DNA of 64,000 nt, from the NCBI RefSeq assembly GCF_004114955.1, contig NZ_CP030053.1, positions 5,146,001-5,210,000 on the forward strand, given 5' to 3'. This document shows positions 1 to 8,269 of this stretch, one piece after another. This DNA is from Bradyrhizobium guangzhouense (GTDB lineage Bacteria; Pseudomonadota; Alphaproteobacteria; Rhizobiales; Xanthobacteraceae). Every line of letters starts with the position of its first letter. The stretch's first letter is position 1. The notes under the pieces were generated by a model. It saw nothing but the letters and a program-made list of their open reading frames with translations, made no database searches and was not told the origin of the DNA. Made by a program: the position numbers and the translations under genes.

Positions 1-575
1 CCAAGAGCTTCGTCTCCCTCGACCATGCCGATCACCTTCTGACGAAGCCGGCCGATGCGCTCTATGCCGCCGATGTGATTGCGGCCTGGGCGAGCCGCTA
101 CATCGACGTAGTCGAGCCCGCAACAGCGATGGATCTCCCCGAGGAGCCGCGCAGGGTCGTGGTGCAGGAGACCCGCAAGAGCAAGTTCAACCAGCTCATC
201 ACCGTCGGGCGGCATCATCTGGTGGCCGACGAGCCGAAAGCTGCCGGCGGCGAGGATGCCGGTCCTGGCCCCTATGATTTCCTGCTTGCAGGTCTCGGCG
301 CCTGCACCTCCATGACCATGCGCCTTTATGCCGACCGCAAATCGCTGCCGCTCGACCGCGTCACCGTCACGCTGAAGCATTCAAAGATCTATGCCAAGGA
401 CTGCGCAGAGTGCGAGACGCGCGACGGCATGCTCGACCAGATCGAGCGCGACATCGCGATGGACGGCGCGCTCGATGCCGAGCAGCGCAAGAAGCTGATG
501 GAGATCGCCGACAAGTGCCCGGTGCACCGGACGCTGACCTCGGAGATCCGCATCGTCACCAAGGCCGTGGACTAG
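1..575 (+). CDS. C-terminal part of bifunctional alpha/beta hydrolase-OsmC family protein (5' truncated)
   Basis: The open frame runs in from the left edge, with codons beginning at base 3, and stops at 573-575. The first translated residues (SFVSLDHADHLLT) match the end of an alpha/beta hydrolase domain carrying the catalytic-His region. About 130 residues of OsmC fold follow. The OsmC part has the family's first conserved Cys in LGACTSMTMRLYAD and its second in DKCPVHRTL, the pair that reduces organic hydroperoxides in OsmC/Ohr proteins. Fusions of this type are known in alphaproteobacteria. The hydrolase N-terminus lies outside the window. A GTG at 75 could be mistaken for a start, but homology continues upstream of it. 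The stop overlaps the convergent regulator gene by 4 bp. Confidence 0.85.
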   Translation, partial: KSFVSLDHADHLLTKPADALYAADVIAAWASRYIDVVEPATAMDLPEEPRRVVVQETRKSKFNQLITVGRHHLVADEPKAAGGEDAGPGPYDFLLAGLGACTSMTMRLYADRKSLPLDRVTVTLKHSKIYAKDCAECETRDGMLDQIERDIAMDGALDAEQRKKLMEIADKCPVHRTLTSEIRIVTKAVD

Positions 576-2020
576 AAGCACGCCGCCATCGTTCGTACGG
601 CCGCGCTGATCTCGCTCTCGCGCCAGGCCGCAAAGCCCAGCAGCAGGCCATGATCGCGCGGCTTGCCCAGCGCCAGGCTGGATAGCGCGCGCGTTTCAAC
701 GCCGGCATCGACCAGCCGCTTCACCGCCGCCTGATCGCCGCGGCTGCGCTTGAGGCGCGCGACCAGCTGGATGCCACCCGAGGGCACCTCGACTGAGAGC
801 ATCTCACCGAGATGTCGCTCCAGCCCCGCGACGAGATGATCGCGCCTGATATGATAGAGCCGGCGCATCCGGCGCAGATGTGCGAGGAAATGTCCGTCGG
901 CGATGAACTCGGCGAGCGCCTCCTGGATATGGCTGGACGCGATCAACCCGATGTGCCGCTGCGCGATCTCGAATGTGCTGACCAGCGCCGCAGGCACGAC
1001 GAGATAGCCGAGCCGGATATCCGACGTCATCGCCTTCGAGAACGTGCCGACGTAGAACACGCGGCCGAGGGCATCGAGCCCTTGCAGGGATGGCACCGGG
1101 CGGCTGTCATAGTGGAATTCGCCGTCGTAATCGTCCTCGACGATCCAGGTCCTGCCGGGCCTGCTCGACCCGAGAAAGGCGGTGCGGCGGGCCAGCGACA
1201 TCAGCCGACCGGTCGGGTGCTGATGCGACGGCGTCATGAAGACGAGCTTTGGCGCGGCCATATCAGGCATCTGCTGCATGCCCTCTTCATCCAGCCTGAT
1301 GCCTGATACCCGCGCGCCGGATGCGCGAAAGGCGGCCGCGGCACCGGGATAACCGGGATCTTCGACCCAGACCCCATCGCCCGGCGTGATGAGCACTGCG
1401 GCGATCAAGGTCAACGCGGCCTGTGCGCTCGGCAGGATCATGATCTGGTCCGCGGTGGCGCGAACGCCTCTGCTGCTCTCCAGGTAATGCGCCAGCGCCT
1501 CGCGCAGCCGGGTGCGATTGACCGGACCCAACTCACGCTTGACCGCGCGCACGGCGCTGCGACGCAGGCACCGCGCCCAGACCTCGTTCGGAAACTCCCT
1601 GAAATCGCCATGCCCCGGCCGCAACGGCTTGAGCTGCGCCTGATAGGACATCGGCCAGTCGGTCTGCTTGAGTTTCGAGGCCCAGGGCGAAAGCTGCGGC
1701 CTCGCGGAGCGCGCGTTCGATGCGGCAACGTCGGGGCCTTCAATGCGTTCACTGCCGTCGACCGTCACCACAGGGCGACGTCCATGCGATGCCGCAACAT
1801 AACCTTCCGCGGCCAGTTGCTCGAACGCATAGGTGACGGTGTTGCGCGAGACGCCGAGATCGCCCGCGAGCCGACGGCTGGACGGCAGCGCGCGGCCCTT
1901 GGCGATGCGGCCGGCCGCGATCAGGCCGCGAAGCTGGCCCGTCAATTGCGCCACCAGCCCCTGCTCGTCGGCCCGGTTCAGGTCGATCAGGCCGGCGATC
2001 ACGCCGTCGGAAACTGGCAC
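572..2020 (-). CDS. MocR/PdxR-type transcriptional regulator (GntR wHTH fused to aminotransferase-like domain)
   Basis: The N-terminal ~75 residues form a GntR winged helix (PSSRRLAGDLGVSRNTVTYAFEQL). A linker and a fold-type I aminotransferase-like domain follow, with the PLP-binding motif TFSKAMTSDIRLGY; its Lys is about residue 329 of this 482-residue form. MocR proteins bind PLP as effector and usually do not catalyse transamination. I chose the GTG at 2020 because AAAGGAA lies just upstream; a TTG at 2035 would add five residues. The gene is divergent from a DMT transporter, and a perfect inverted repeat lies between them, so the transporter is the likely target along with the regulator itself. 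The ligand or substrate cannot be read from the sequence. Confidence 0.9.
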   Translation of the reverse strand: MPVSDGVIAGLIDLNRADEQGLVAQLTGQLRGLIAAGRIAKGRALPSSRRLAGDLGVSRNTVTYAFEQLAAEGYVAASHGRRPVVTVDGSERIEGPDVAASNARSARPQLSPWASKLKQTDWPMSYQAQLKPLRPGHGDFREFPNEVWARCLRRSAVRAVKRELGPVNRTRLREALAHYLESSRGVRATADQIMILPSAQAALTLIAAVLITPGDGVWVEDPGYPGAAAAFRASGARVSGIRLDEEGMQQMPDMAAPKLVFMTPSHQHPTGRLMSLARRTAFLGSSRPGRTWIVEDDYDGEFHYDSRPVPSLQGLDALGRVFYVGTFSKAMTSDIRLGYLVVPAALVSTFEIAQRHIGLIASSHIQEALAEFIADGHFLAHLRRMRRLYHIRRDHLVAGLERHLGEMLSVEVPSGGIQLVARLKRSRGDQAAVKRLVDAGVETRALSSLALGKPRDHGLLLGFAAWRESEISAAVRTMAACF

Positions 2021-2059
2021 CTTATTCCTTTCCAATCTGGCACTTTTTCAGGTGCCAGA
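2014..2059. promoter_or_regulatory. Probable MocR operator: three CTGGCAC boxes
   Basis: A perfect inverted repeat, TCTGGCAC (2036-2043) and GTGCCAGA (2052-2059), is separated by 8 bp. A third CTGGCAC (2014-2020) lies in direct orientation 23 bp before the second and covers the GTG start of the regulator. Direct plus inverted boxes between a MocR gene and its divergent neighbour are typical of this family's operators. That this regulator binds here is inference. Confidence 0.7.
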
Positions 2060-2102
2060 CCGGATGCTATCCACCGCGTCAGGCCGCTGCAAGGACCTTG
2101 CG

Positions 2103-3020
2103 ATGAACTCTTCCCTCTCCCCCCGTGCCGCCATCGGCCTGTTCCTGATCGTCGTGCTGGCCTGGGGCGTGAACTGGTCGATGACGAAGCAGCTCGTCCA
2201 GTTCCTGCCGCCGCTGTGGACGTCGGCGATCCGGAGCTGGATCGCGCTGGCCGGATTGTTCGTGATCCTTAAGGCGAGCAACAATCTGGTGATCCCGGAG
2301 CGGCGCGACATCCCTGTCATCCTGAGCGTGGCGCTGCTGCACATGACCATCTTCTCCGTCCTGGTTGCGGCCGGTGTGCGCTTCCTGCCCGCGAGCAAGG
2401 CCATCGTGCTCGGCTACACCACGCCGCTCTGGGTCGCGATCGCTGCGCCCATGCTCGGCAAGGAGACGCTGACGGCACCGAAGCTTGCCGGCGCCTTGTT
2501 CGGCCTGGTCGGCCTTGCCGTCATCCTGAATCCCACCTCGATCGACTGGACCAACAGCAACGTCCTGTGTGGTGCCGGCATGGTGATCCTCGCCGCGATC
2601 TCCTGGGCCGCGAACATCATCTATCTCAGGGCGCATCGCTGGATCGGCTCTCCGCTCCAGCTCCTGATCTGGCAGGTGCTTGTTGCAACCATCGTGCTCA
2701 CGGCATTGGCTGTCGTCACCGATGGCCTGCCGCACGCGGAATGGTCGTGGAAGCTGGTGCTGCTGTTTCTCTATTCCGGCCTGATCGGGACGGCGCTGGC
2801 CTATTGGGCGATGTCGATGGTCAACAAGAGCATCTCGGCACTGACGACGGCGCTCGGCACCACGGGGACACCGCTCGTCGGCATCGCCAGCGCGGCGATC
2901 CTGCTGGGCGAGCCGATCGACATCAGCCTCGTCGTCGCAGCCGCGCTGATCGTGACCGGAATTGGCCTGGCGACTCTCGGCGACCGGTTGCTGCGCCGTC
3001 AGGCAGCCGCGAGCGGCTGA
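2103..3020 (+). CDS. DMT-superfamily (EamA) transporter
   Basis: A 305-residue hydrophobic protein with about ten predicted membrane spans arranged as two EamA repeats. The first span (GLFLIVVLAWGVNWSMTKQ) carries the usual DMT opening and the last segments resemble LGEPIDISLVVAAALIVTGIGLA. Members export metabolites, amino acids or drugs across the inner membrane; the substrate is unknown here. ATG 2103 starts directly before the first span; longer forms would add a non-conserved tail. It is divergent from the MocR-type regulator across a short region carrying a likely operator, so expression probably responds to that regulator. Its last 22 bp overlap the convergent YeeE-family gene. Confidence 0.88.
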   Translation: MNSSLSPRAAIGLFLIVVLAWGVNWSMTKQLVQFLPPLWTSAIRSWIALAGLFVILKASNNLVIPERRDIPVILSVALLHMTIFSVLVAAGVRFLPASKAIVLGYTTPLWVAIAAPMLGKETLTAPKLAGALFGLVGLAVILNPTSIDWTNSNVLCGAGMVILAAISWAANIIYLRAHRWIGSPLQLLIWQVLVATIVLTALAVVTDGLPHAEWSWKLVLLFLYSGLIGTALAYWAMSMVNKSISALTTALGTTGTPLVGIASAAILLGEPIDISLVVAAALIVTGIGLATLGDRLLRRQAAASG

Positions 3021-4054
3021 ACGCGCAAACTACCGCGCAGGCCTGCCGTCGTGCCGAGCAGGATGCCGGCGACTGCGATGAACGAGCCGACCGCAAGCGT
3101 CGAGACGCCGGTGAGCCCCTGCCCGATCGAGCAGCCAAACGCCATCACGCCGCCGATCCCCATCAGCGCGGCGCCCCCGGCCGACCGCAGCATGTGGCGC
3201 GGCGAGGAATAGCCTTCGAGCTTGAAGCGCCCCGTGACGAGCGCAGTGACCAGGCTGCCGGCGAATACGCCACCGACCGTCGCGATGCCGAAGTTCAGCG
3301 TCAGGCCGGTCGAGAGCATTGCGTATTGCAAGCTATCGGCGATCGGCGCGATGAAGGTGAGTGAGGTCACAGGGACGGGATTGAAGTCGTCGGCCCCGAG
3401 ATAACCGGTGACGTACCAGCCGCCGGCAACGAGAACGCCCATGACGGCGCCCGCCGCGATCTGGCCCGGCGAGCGACGGAATGCCGGATCGGCGAAGGCA
3501 AATAGGATCAGCGCAACGACGATCGCGGTCGCGGCCAGCCCGCGCGAAACTGCTTCGCCCATACCCAGCGTCGCCAACATCGACGGCAACGAATTCGCGT
3601 CAACATTGGTTTGCGACGCCTGAACCAGCGCGATACGCGCCGGCGCGATCAGCCCCTTGAGCGTCATCTGCGCTGCGATCGCGAGCACGATCACGACGAC
3701 GAAGGAACGGAGGTTGCCGCGGCCGAGCAGCACCAGCGCGCGCGAGCCGCAGCCGTTCGAGAGCACCATGCCGTAGCCGAACAGCAGGCCGCCCAGGAAC
3801 AGCACGGGCGCCGAAAAGGTCTGCTGCAGATAGATCGACTTGCCGAGATCGACCATGCCGTCCCCCGCGAGGAACTGACTCGCGGCGATCGCGACTGCGA
3901 TCGCCAGCGCATAGGACCGCACCAGCCGCCCGTCCCCCTCCGCCAGCCATCCGCGCATGCTGCTCATCAGACAGAAGCCGCTGAGCAGGCCGACGGAGCC
4001 GTAGACGAGACCGATGGTGAGGCCGGCGAGGATGACGAGTTGGGTGGTTTCCAT
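2999..4054 (-). CDS. YeeE/YedE (TsuA-like) sulfur-compound transporter
   Basis: A 351-residue membrane protein of the YeeE/YedE (DUF395) family, with the two signatures SNGCGSRALVLLGRGNLRS and AFGCSIGQGLTG. Cysteines at about residues 28, 102 and 308 match the three conserved cysteines that relay thiosulfate through TsuA-type channels. Uptake of thiosulfate or another sulfane-sulfur compound across the inner membrane is therefore the best guess. ATG 4054 begins 2 bp after the stop of the upstream oxidoreductase gene. A GTG at 4060 would overlap that stop as GTGA, so the two genes are very probably cotranscribed. The gene end overlaps the convergent DMT transporter by 22 bp. Confidence 0.85.
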   Translation of the reverse strand: METTQLVILAGLTIGLVYGSVGLLSGFCLMSSMRGWLAEGDGRLVRSYALAIAVAIAASQFLAGDGMVDLGKSIYLQQTFSAPVLFLGGLLFGYGMVLSNGCGSRALVLLGRGNLRSFVVVIVLAIAAQMTLKGLIAPARIALVQASQTNVDANSLPSMLATLGMGEAVSRGLAATAIVVALILFAFADPAFRRSPGQIAAGAVMGVLVAGGWYVTGYLGADDFNPVPVTSLTFIAPIADSLQYAMLSTGLTLNFGIATVGGVFAGSLVTALVTGRFKLEGYSSPRHMLRSAGGAALMGIGGVMAFGCSIGQGLTGVSTLAVGSFIAVAGILLGTTAGLRGSLRVQPLAAA

Positions 4055-4056
4055 CG

Positions 4057-5061
4057 TCACGGCTTCAGGATCACGCGATCGCGCGAGGAGCCTGCGACGG
4101 CGACATAGGCCTGCTTCGCGCGCTCGAGCGGATAGATCGCACTCGCCTTGATCGGGAACGGCTTCAAATGGCCGCTCGCAAAGCCCGGGCCGAGATCGCG
4201 CAGCACGGCGCCCGTTGTGACGGAGGAGAGACCGAGCGTATCGATGCCGACATAGGTGTGCTGGCCGCGATAGAATTCGAGGATGTTGAACTGCACGATG
4301 CGATCGATCGCGGCGATCAGGATTTGACGGCCACGCAACGCAAGCGACTTGTGCGCCGCCTGGAAATAGGGGTCGCCGACCGTGTTGAAGACGATATCGG
4401 CGCCCTTGCCGCCGGTCAATTCGCGCACGCGCGAGGCGACGTCCGTTGCGGAAGCGTCGATGATTTCGACCGGCGCATTGCTGTGCCCCCCATAGGCTTC
4501 CGCCTTGCGCACCACGCCAATGACGCGCGCGCCCTGCCAGGTCGCGATCTGCACCGCTGATTGCCCGACCTTGCCGTTGACGCCGAACACCAGCACGGTT
4601 TCGCCGGGCTTCGGAACGCCGGCGCGGCGAAAACCTTCCATCGCGGTGACGAAGGGCACGCCGATGCCGGCGGCCTCCTCCCACGACACCGTTTTCGGCT
4701 TCTCCACCACAGCGTCCGCCTCGACCACGAGATGGCTCGCATGCGTGCCGTCGCGGCGGATGCCGAGATCGCCGGAAGAGCCGAACACTTCGCGGCCGAT
4801 CGTGCCGGCCGGACCGTCGATCACCACGCCGGCGTAATCTCGGCCCGGCGTGCGCGGGAACACGGCATAGGGCATCAGCCCGGTCGCAGCCTTGACGTCG
4901 GACGGGTTGACGGCGGCGGCCTTCACCTCGATCAGTAGATCGTTCGGGCCGCGCGTCAGCGTGTGACGCTCGACATCGGGCGCGAGCGCAGCAGCGTTTT
5001 CGGCCTTGGCATTGAGGCGAACGCAGCGCGCTTCGACGGTCTTGGTTTCGGCTGGCGACAT
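4057..5061 (-). CDS. MDR-family NAD(P)H-dependent oxidoreductase (quinone-oxidoreductase type)
   Basis: A 334-residue medium-chain dehydrogenase/reductase. The N-terminal GroES-like half has VKAAAVNPSDVKAATG and TPGRDYAGVV. The C-terminal Rossmann half has VLVFGVNGKVGQSAVQIA, a variant of the usual glycine-rich turn. No zinc-ligand set is seen, so it belongs with quinone oxidoreductases/enoyl reductases rather than Zn-alcohol dehydrogenases. I prefer ATG 5061; a TTG at 5112 would add 17 residues read through a strong hairpin. Neither start has a good ribosome-binding site. It lies 86 bp downstream of paaK on the same strand and abuts the YeeE gene, but a role in phenylacetate metabolism is not implied by its sequence. 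Confidence 0.82.
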   Translation of the reverse strand: MSPAETKTVEARCVRLNAKAENAAALAPDVERHTLTRGPNDLLIEVKAAAVNPSDVKAATGLMPYAVFPRTPGRDYAGVVIDGPAGTIGREVFGSSGDLGIRRDGTHASHLVVEADAVVEKPKTVSWEEAAGIGVPFVTAMEGFRRAGVPKPGETVLVFGVNGKVGQSAVQIATWQGARVIGVVRKAEAYGGHSNAPVEIIDASATDVASRVRELTGGKGADIVFNTVGDPYFQAAHKSLALRGRQILIAAIDRIVQFNILEFYRGQHTYVGIDTLGLSSVTTGAVLRDLGPGFASGHLKPFPIKASAIYPLERAKQAYVAVAGSSRDRVILKP

Positions 5062-5065
5062 GGCA

Positions 5066-5091
5066 AAGGCCCGTGATTTCTCGCGGGCCTT
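5066..5091 (-). terminator. Hairpin between paaK and the MDR gene (attenuator or terminator-like)
   Basis: AAGGCCCG (5066-5073) and CGGGCCTT (5084-5091) form a perfect 8-bp stem around a 10-nt loop. On the minus strand it is followed only by TTTGCC, so it lacks a real U-tract. It ends 4 bp before the preferred MDR start codon, where it could limit read-through from the paa operon or affect translation. Confidence 0.4.
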
Positions 5092-5147
5092 GTCGCCTTT
5101 GGGGGCGGTCAAGTCAATCCGTCAAGTCAACGCTTGATCGGTGCTGA

Positions 5148-6479
5148 TCAGTCCTTGGGCCGCTTGTCGTAGAGCCGCTTGGCCTTGCCGAGCGAGCGCT
5201 CCAGCGTCGCCGGTGCGACCACCTGGACCCTGGAGCTGACGCCGATCGTGTTCTTGATATGGGTCGAAATCCGGTCGGCATGGTCGACGAGGCCGCGACC
5301 GTCCCAGCTCTCAGGCCGCGCCTCGGCGATGATGGTCAGCTCGTCCATGCGGCCTTCGCGGGTCAGCTCCAGGATGAAGTGGCCGCCGCACCAGTCTGTC
5401 GCGAGCAGCACTTCCTCGATCTGGGTCGGGAACAAATTGACGCCGCGCAGGATGATCATGTCGTCGGAGCGGCCCGTCACCTTCTCCATGCGCCGCATGC
5501 CCGGCCGCGCGGTGCCCGGCAGCAGCCGCGTCAGGTCGCGGGTGCGATAGCGGATGACGGGAAAAGCTTCCTTGGTCAGCGAGGTGAACACCAGCTCGCC
5601 CTTCTCACCGTCCGGCAGCACCGCGCCGGTCTCGGGGTCGATCACTTCGGGGTAGAAATGGTCTTCCCAGATGTGCAACCCGTCCTTGGTCTCGATGCAT
5701 TCCTGCGCGACGCCGGGGCCGATCACCTCCGACAGGCCATAGATGTCGGTCGCATCCATGTCGAAGGCATCCTCGATCTCGCTGCGCATCGCATTGGTCC
5801 AGGGCTCCGCACCGAAAATGCCGACCTTGAGCGAGCACTGGCGCGGATCGAGCTTCTGCCGCTTGAACTCGTCGAGGATCGCCAGCATATAGCTCGGCGT
5901 CACCGTGATGATGTCGGGGCGGAAGTCATTGATGAGCTGCACCTGCCGCTCGGTCATGCCGCCGGAGATCGGAACCACCGTGCAGCCGAGCTTTTCGGCG
6001 CCGTAGTGCACCCCTAACCCGCCGGTGAACAGGCCATAGCCATAGGCATTGTGGATGATCATGCCGGTGCGGCCGCCGGCGGCGCGGATCGAGCGCGCCA
6101 TGACCTCCGACCAGGTGTCGATGTCGCGTTGGGTATAGCCGACCACGATCGGCTTGCCCGTCGTTCCCGACGAGGCATGCACGCGCACCAGTTTTTCGCG
6201 CGGCACGGCGAACATATTGAAGGGATAGTTATCGCGAAGGTCCGTCTTCACCGTGAACGGAAACTTTGCGAGGTCCGACAGCTCGCGAAAATCGGATGGA
6301 TGCACGCCCGCCTTGTCAAAGGCCTCGCGATAATGCGCGACATTGTCATAGGCGTGCTTCAGCGACCAGGCCAGCCGCTGCGTCTGCAGCGCCATGATCT
6401 CGTCGCGTGAGGCGCGCTCATGCGCGTCCATCTCGGCCCTATAGACGTGGCCGCCGTCCTTCAGCTTCGTCGAAGCCAT
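5148..6479 (-). CDS. paaK: Phenylacetate-CoA ligase
   Basis: A 443-residue adenylate-forming enzyme, the usual PaaK length. It activates phenylacetate with ATP and CoA to phenylacetyl-CoA in the cytoplasm, the entry step of the pathway. The ATP-binding loop SSGTTGKP is at residues 103-110. Further family segments are YGYGLFTGGLGVHYGAE, IFGAEPWTNAMR, DIYGLSEVIGPGVAQEC and the C-terminal hinge TGRSDDMIILRGVNLFP. ATG 6479 follows a GGGGAAA ribosome-binding site. It is the last recognisable gene of the paaX-A-B-C-D-E-I-K order, 41 bp after paaI, so it should be under the same PaaX-type control. Confidence 0.96.
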   Translation of the reverse strand: MASTKLKDGGHVYRAEMDAHERASRDEIMALQTQRLAWSLKHAYDNVAHYREAFDKAGVHPSDFRELSDLAKFPFTVKTDLRDNYPFNMFAVPREKLVRVHASSGTTGKPIVVGYTQRDIDTWSEVMARSIRAAGGRTGMIIHNAYGYGLFTGGLGVHYGAEKLGCTVVPISGGMTERQVQLINDFRPDIITVTPSYMLAILDEFKRQKLDPRQCSLKVGIFGAEPWTNAMRSEIEDAFDMDATDIYGLSEVIGPGVAQECIETKDGLHIWEDHFYPEVIDPETGAVLPDGEKGELVFTSLTKEAFPVIRYRTRDLTRLLPGTARPGMRRMEKVTGRSDDMIILRGVNLFPTQIEEVLLATDWCGGHFILELTREGRMDELTIIAEARPESWDGRGLVDHADRISTHIKNTIGVSSRVQVVAPATLERSLGKAKRLYDKRPKD

Positions 6480-6520
6480 ACTCGTTTCCCCACATGTGCG
6501 TTCTTCTCTTTATTGGTCTC

Positions 6521-6970
6521 TTATTTTTCTTGCGCCGGCAGCCACGTGCCCGGAATGACACGCGAATGCCCGCGAAATTCAGCAATGACGGTATCACCTG
6601 CGGTGACGCGCACGTCATAGATGCCGGAGCGGCCACCGCGGGTCACCTCCCGCGCCTTGGCGACGAGACGATCGCCGAGCTTGCCGGGCTTGATAAAGGT
6701 GATCTGCCCCTGCGCTGCGACAACACGGTCATTGCGGGAATTGCAGGCAAAGGCGAAAGCGGAATCGGCCAGCGTGAAGATGAAGCCGCCATGGGCGATA
6801 CGCTGGCCGTTGACCATGTCCGGCCGCACCGTCATGGCCAGCGTCGCAAAGCCCGGGCCGATCTCGACGATCTCCATGCCGAGGCCCTTGGAGGCATCGT
6901 CCTCCGCCCACATCGCATCGGCACAGGCGCGGGCAACATCTTCAGGCGACAGGGCGGCTTTGACGTTCAC
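6521..6970 (-). CDS. paaI: Phenylacetate-pathway hotdog thioesterase PaaI
   Basis: A 149-residue hotdog-fold protein with the PaaI segment IAHGGFIFTLADSAFAFACNS, including the Asp expected for catalysis, followed by GQITFIKPGKLGDRLVA. PaaI hydrolyses ring-hydroxylated or dead-end CoA thioesters, releasing CoA that would otherwise be trapped. The start is GTG 6970 with GGAGA about 7 nt upstream. It sits between paaE and paaK on the same strand, which supports the specific PaaI assignment over a general thioesterase. Confidence 0.92.
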   Translation of the reverse strand: MNVKAALSPEDVARACADAMWAEDDASKGLGMEIVEIGPGFATLAMTVRPDMVNGQRIAHGGFIFTLADSAFAFACNSRNDRVVAAQGQITFIKPGKLGDRLVAKAREVTRGGRSGIYDVRVTAGDTVIAEFRGHSRVIPGTWLPAQEK

Positions 6971-7025
6971 GCGCTTCTCCCGGCGAAATGTTTGCCCATG
7001 ATGTTCTGCCTGATGATCAAGGCTG

Positions 7026-8108
7026 TCAAACGTGGTCGTAGTCGACCACGACCCGCTCGGACGACGGCTTGGCCTGGCAGGTGAGGATGAACCCGGCCTT
7101 CAATTCCCAGGGCTCCAGCGAATAATTGATGTCCATGGGAGCCTCGCCCTCGACCAGCTTGGCGCGGCAGGTCGAGCACATCCCGCCCTTGCAGGCGAAG
7201 GGCAGATCGACGCCGGCGCGCAGCGCGGCATCGAGGATCGCCTCGTCCTCCGCGACCGGCACGTCGCGGCGCTTGCCGTCGATGATCAGCGAGGCGATCG
7301 CCTTCGGCGGCGCGTCGGGCGCAACGACTTTCTTGGGCCTGGGCTTGCCGCCGAACTCGGAGACGAAGCGCTCGACGTGGATACGATCATCGGCGATGCC
7401 CAGCTTGCGACAGGTCGCCTCGATGTCTTCGCTCATGCCTGATGGACCACAGATGAAGACATGGTCGACGCTTGTCGCCGGCACCAGCGAGCGCAACAGC
7501 ACCCTCACCTTGTCGCCATCGAGCCGGCCATGCAGGATCGGGATGTCCTGCTCCTCGCCGGAGATGACGTGGAAGATCGAAAGGCGGTCGATGAAGCGAT
7601 CCTTCAGCTCCTCGAGCGCCTCGAGGAACATGATGTTGTCGGTCGTGCGATTGCCGTAAAACAGGAAGAAGCGGCTGTCCGGCTCGCGCGCCAGCACGCC
7701 CTTGACGATCGACAGGATCGGCGTGATGCCGGAGCCCGCGGCAAAGCCGACATGGATGCGCCCGGCCTCGGTGAGAGGGATCACACCAAAACGGCCCGTC
7801 GGCGTCATCACGTCGAGCTCGTCGCCGTGTCTCAACTCATCCGCCGCCCAGCTTGAAAATGCGCCGCCGTCGACCTTCTTCACGGCAATGCGGATCTCGC
7901 CGTCATCAGGGCCGGAGCAGATCGAATAGGAGCGCCGCACCTCCTCGCCATCGAGCATGGTGCGCAGCGTGAGGTACTGGCCCGGGCTGAAAGCGTAATC
8001 GTCGGCGAGTTCGCGGGGGATGGCGAAGGTCATCGAGACCGCGTCCGACGCTTCGCGGCGGAGGTCGTTGACGGCCAGGCGGTGAAAGCGCGGTGCGGCT
8101 GCGGACAT
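7026..8108 (-). CDS. paaE: 1,2-phenylacetyl-CoA epoxidase reductase subunit PaaE
   Basis: A 360-residue ferredoxin-NAD(P)H reductase-type protein. The N-terminal FAD domain has YSICSGPDDGEIRIAVK. The nucleotide domain has GFAAGSGITPILSIVKG. The C-terminal plant-type 2Fe-2S domain has Cys306, Cys311, Cys314 and Cys344 (C-x4-C-x2-C-x29-C). It passes electrons from NADPH to the di-iron PaaA subunit of the epoxidase. ATG 8108 has AGGG about 9 nt upstream; a TTG at 8117 is possible but less likely. A palindromic repeat separates it from paaD, so its expression relative to paaABCD may differ. Confidence 0.96.
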   Translation of the reverse strand: MSAAAPRFHRLAVNDLRREASDAVSMTFAIPRELADDYAFSPGQYLTLRTMLDGEEVRRSYSICSGPDDGEIRIAVKKVDGGAFSSWAADELRHGDELDVMTPTGRFGVIPLTEAGRIHVGFAAGSGITPILSIVKGVLAREPDSRFFLFYGNRTTDNIMFLEALEELKDRFIDRLSIFHVISGEEQDIPILHGRLDGDKVRVLLRSLVPATSVDHVFICGPSGMSEDIEATCRKLGIADDRIHVERFVSEFGGKPRPKKVVAPDAPPKAIASLIIDGKRRDVPVAEDEAILDAALRAGVDLPFACKGGMCSTCRAKLVEGEAPMDINYSLEPWELKAGFILTCQAKPSSERVVVDYDHV

Positions 8109-8136
8109 TACAAGCACCCTAAATTTGAGCCAGAGC

Positions 8137-8246
8137 CGTCATTGCGAGCGCAGCGAAGCAATCCAGAAACCCGCCGCGGAGACGGTCTGGATTGCTTCCG
8201 CCTTCGCTAAAGCTTCGGCGGACAAGTCGCTGCGCTCGCAATGACG
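8137..8246. repeat. Palindromic intergenic repeat (GTCATTGCGAGC type) inside the paa operon
   Basis: The outer arms 8137-8152 and 8231-8246 are a perfect 16-bp inverted repeat (CGTCATTGCGAGCGCA and its complement). The inner arms GAAGCAATCCAGA (8155-8167) and its complement (8186-8198) are also perfect. Elements of this type are, to my knowledge, common in Bradyrhizobium and relatives. It fills the gap between paaD and paaE, and the transcript could fold into a long hairpin there. Confidence 0.88.
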
Positions 8247-8269
8247 ATGGGGATGGCATCGTGCGTCTC

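Noticed and set aside
1833..2102. N-terminal extension of the DMT transporter
   Set aside because: It would overlap the divergent regulator and the operator, and gives no homologous residues; the first membrane span begins right after ATG 2103.
2999..3020. 22-bp convergent overlap of DMT and YeeE genes as a regulatory antisense feature
   Set aside because: Short tail-to-tail overlaps are common in dense genomes; similar 4-bp overlaps occur at 572-575, 18194-18197 and 39921-39924.
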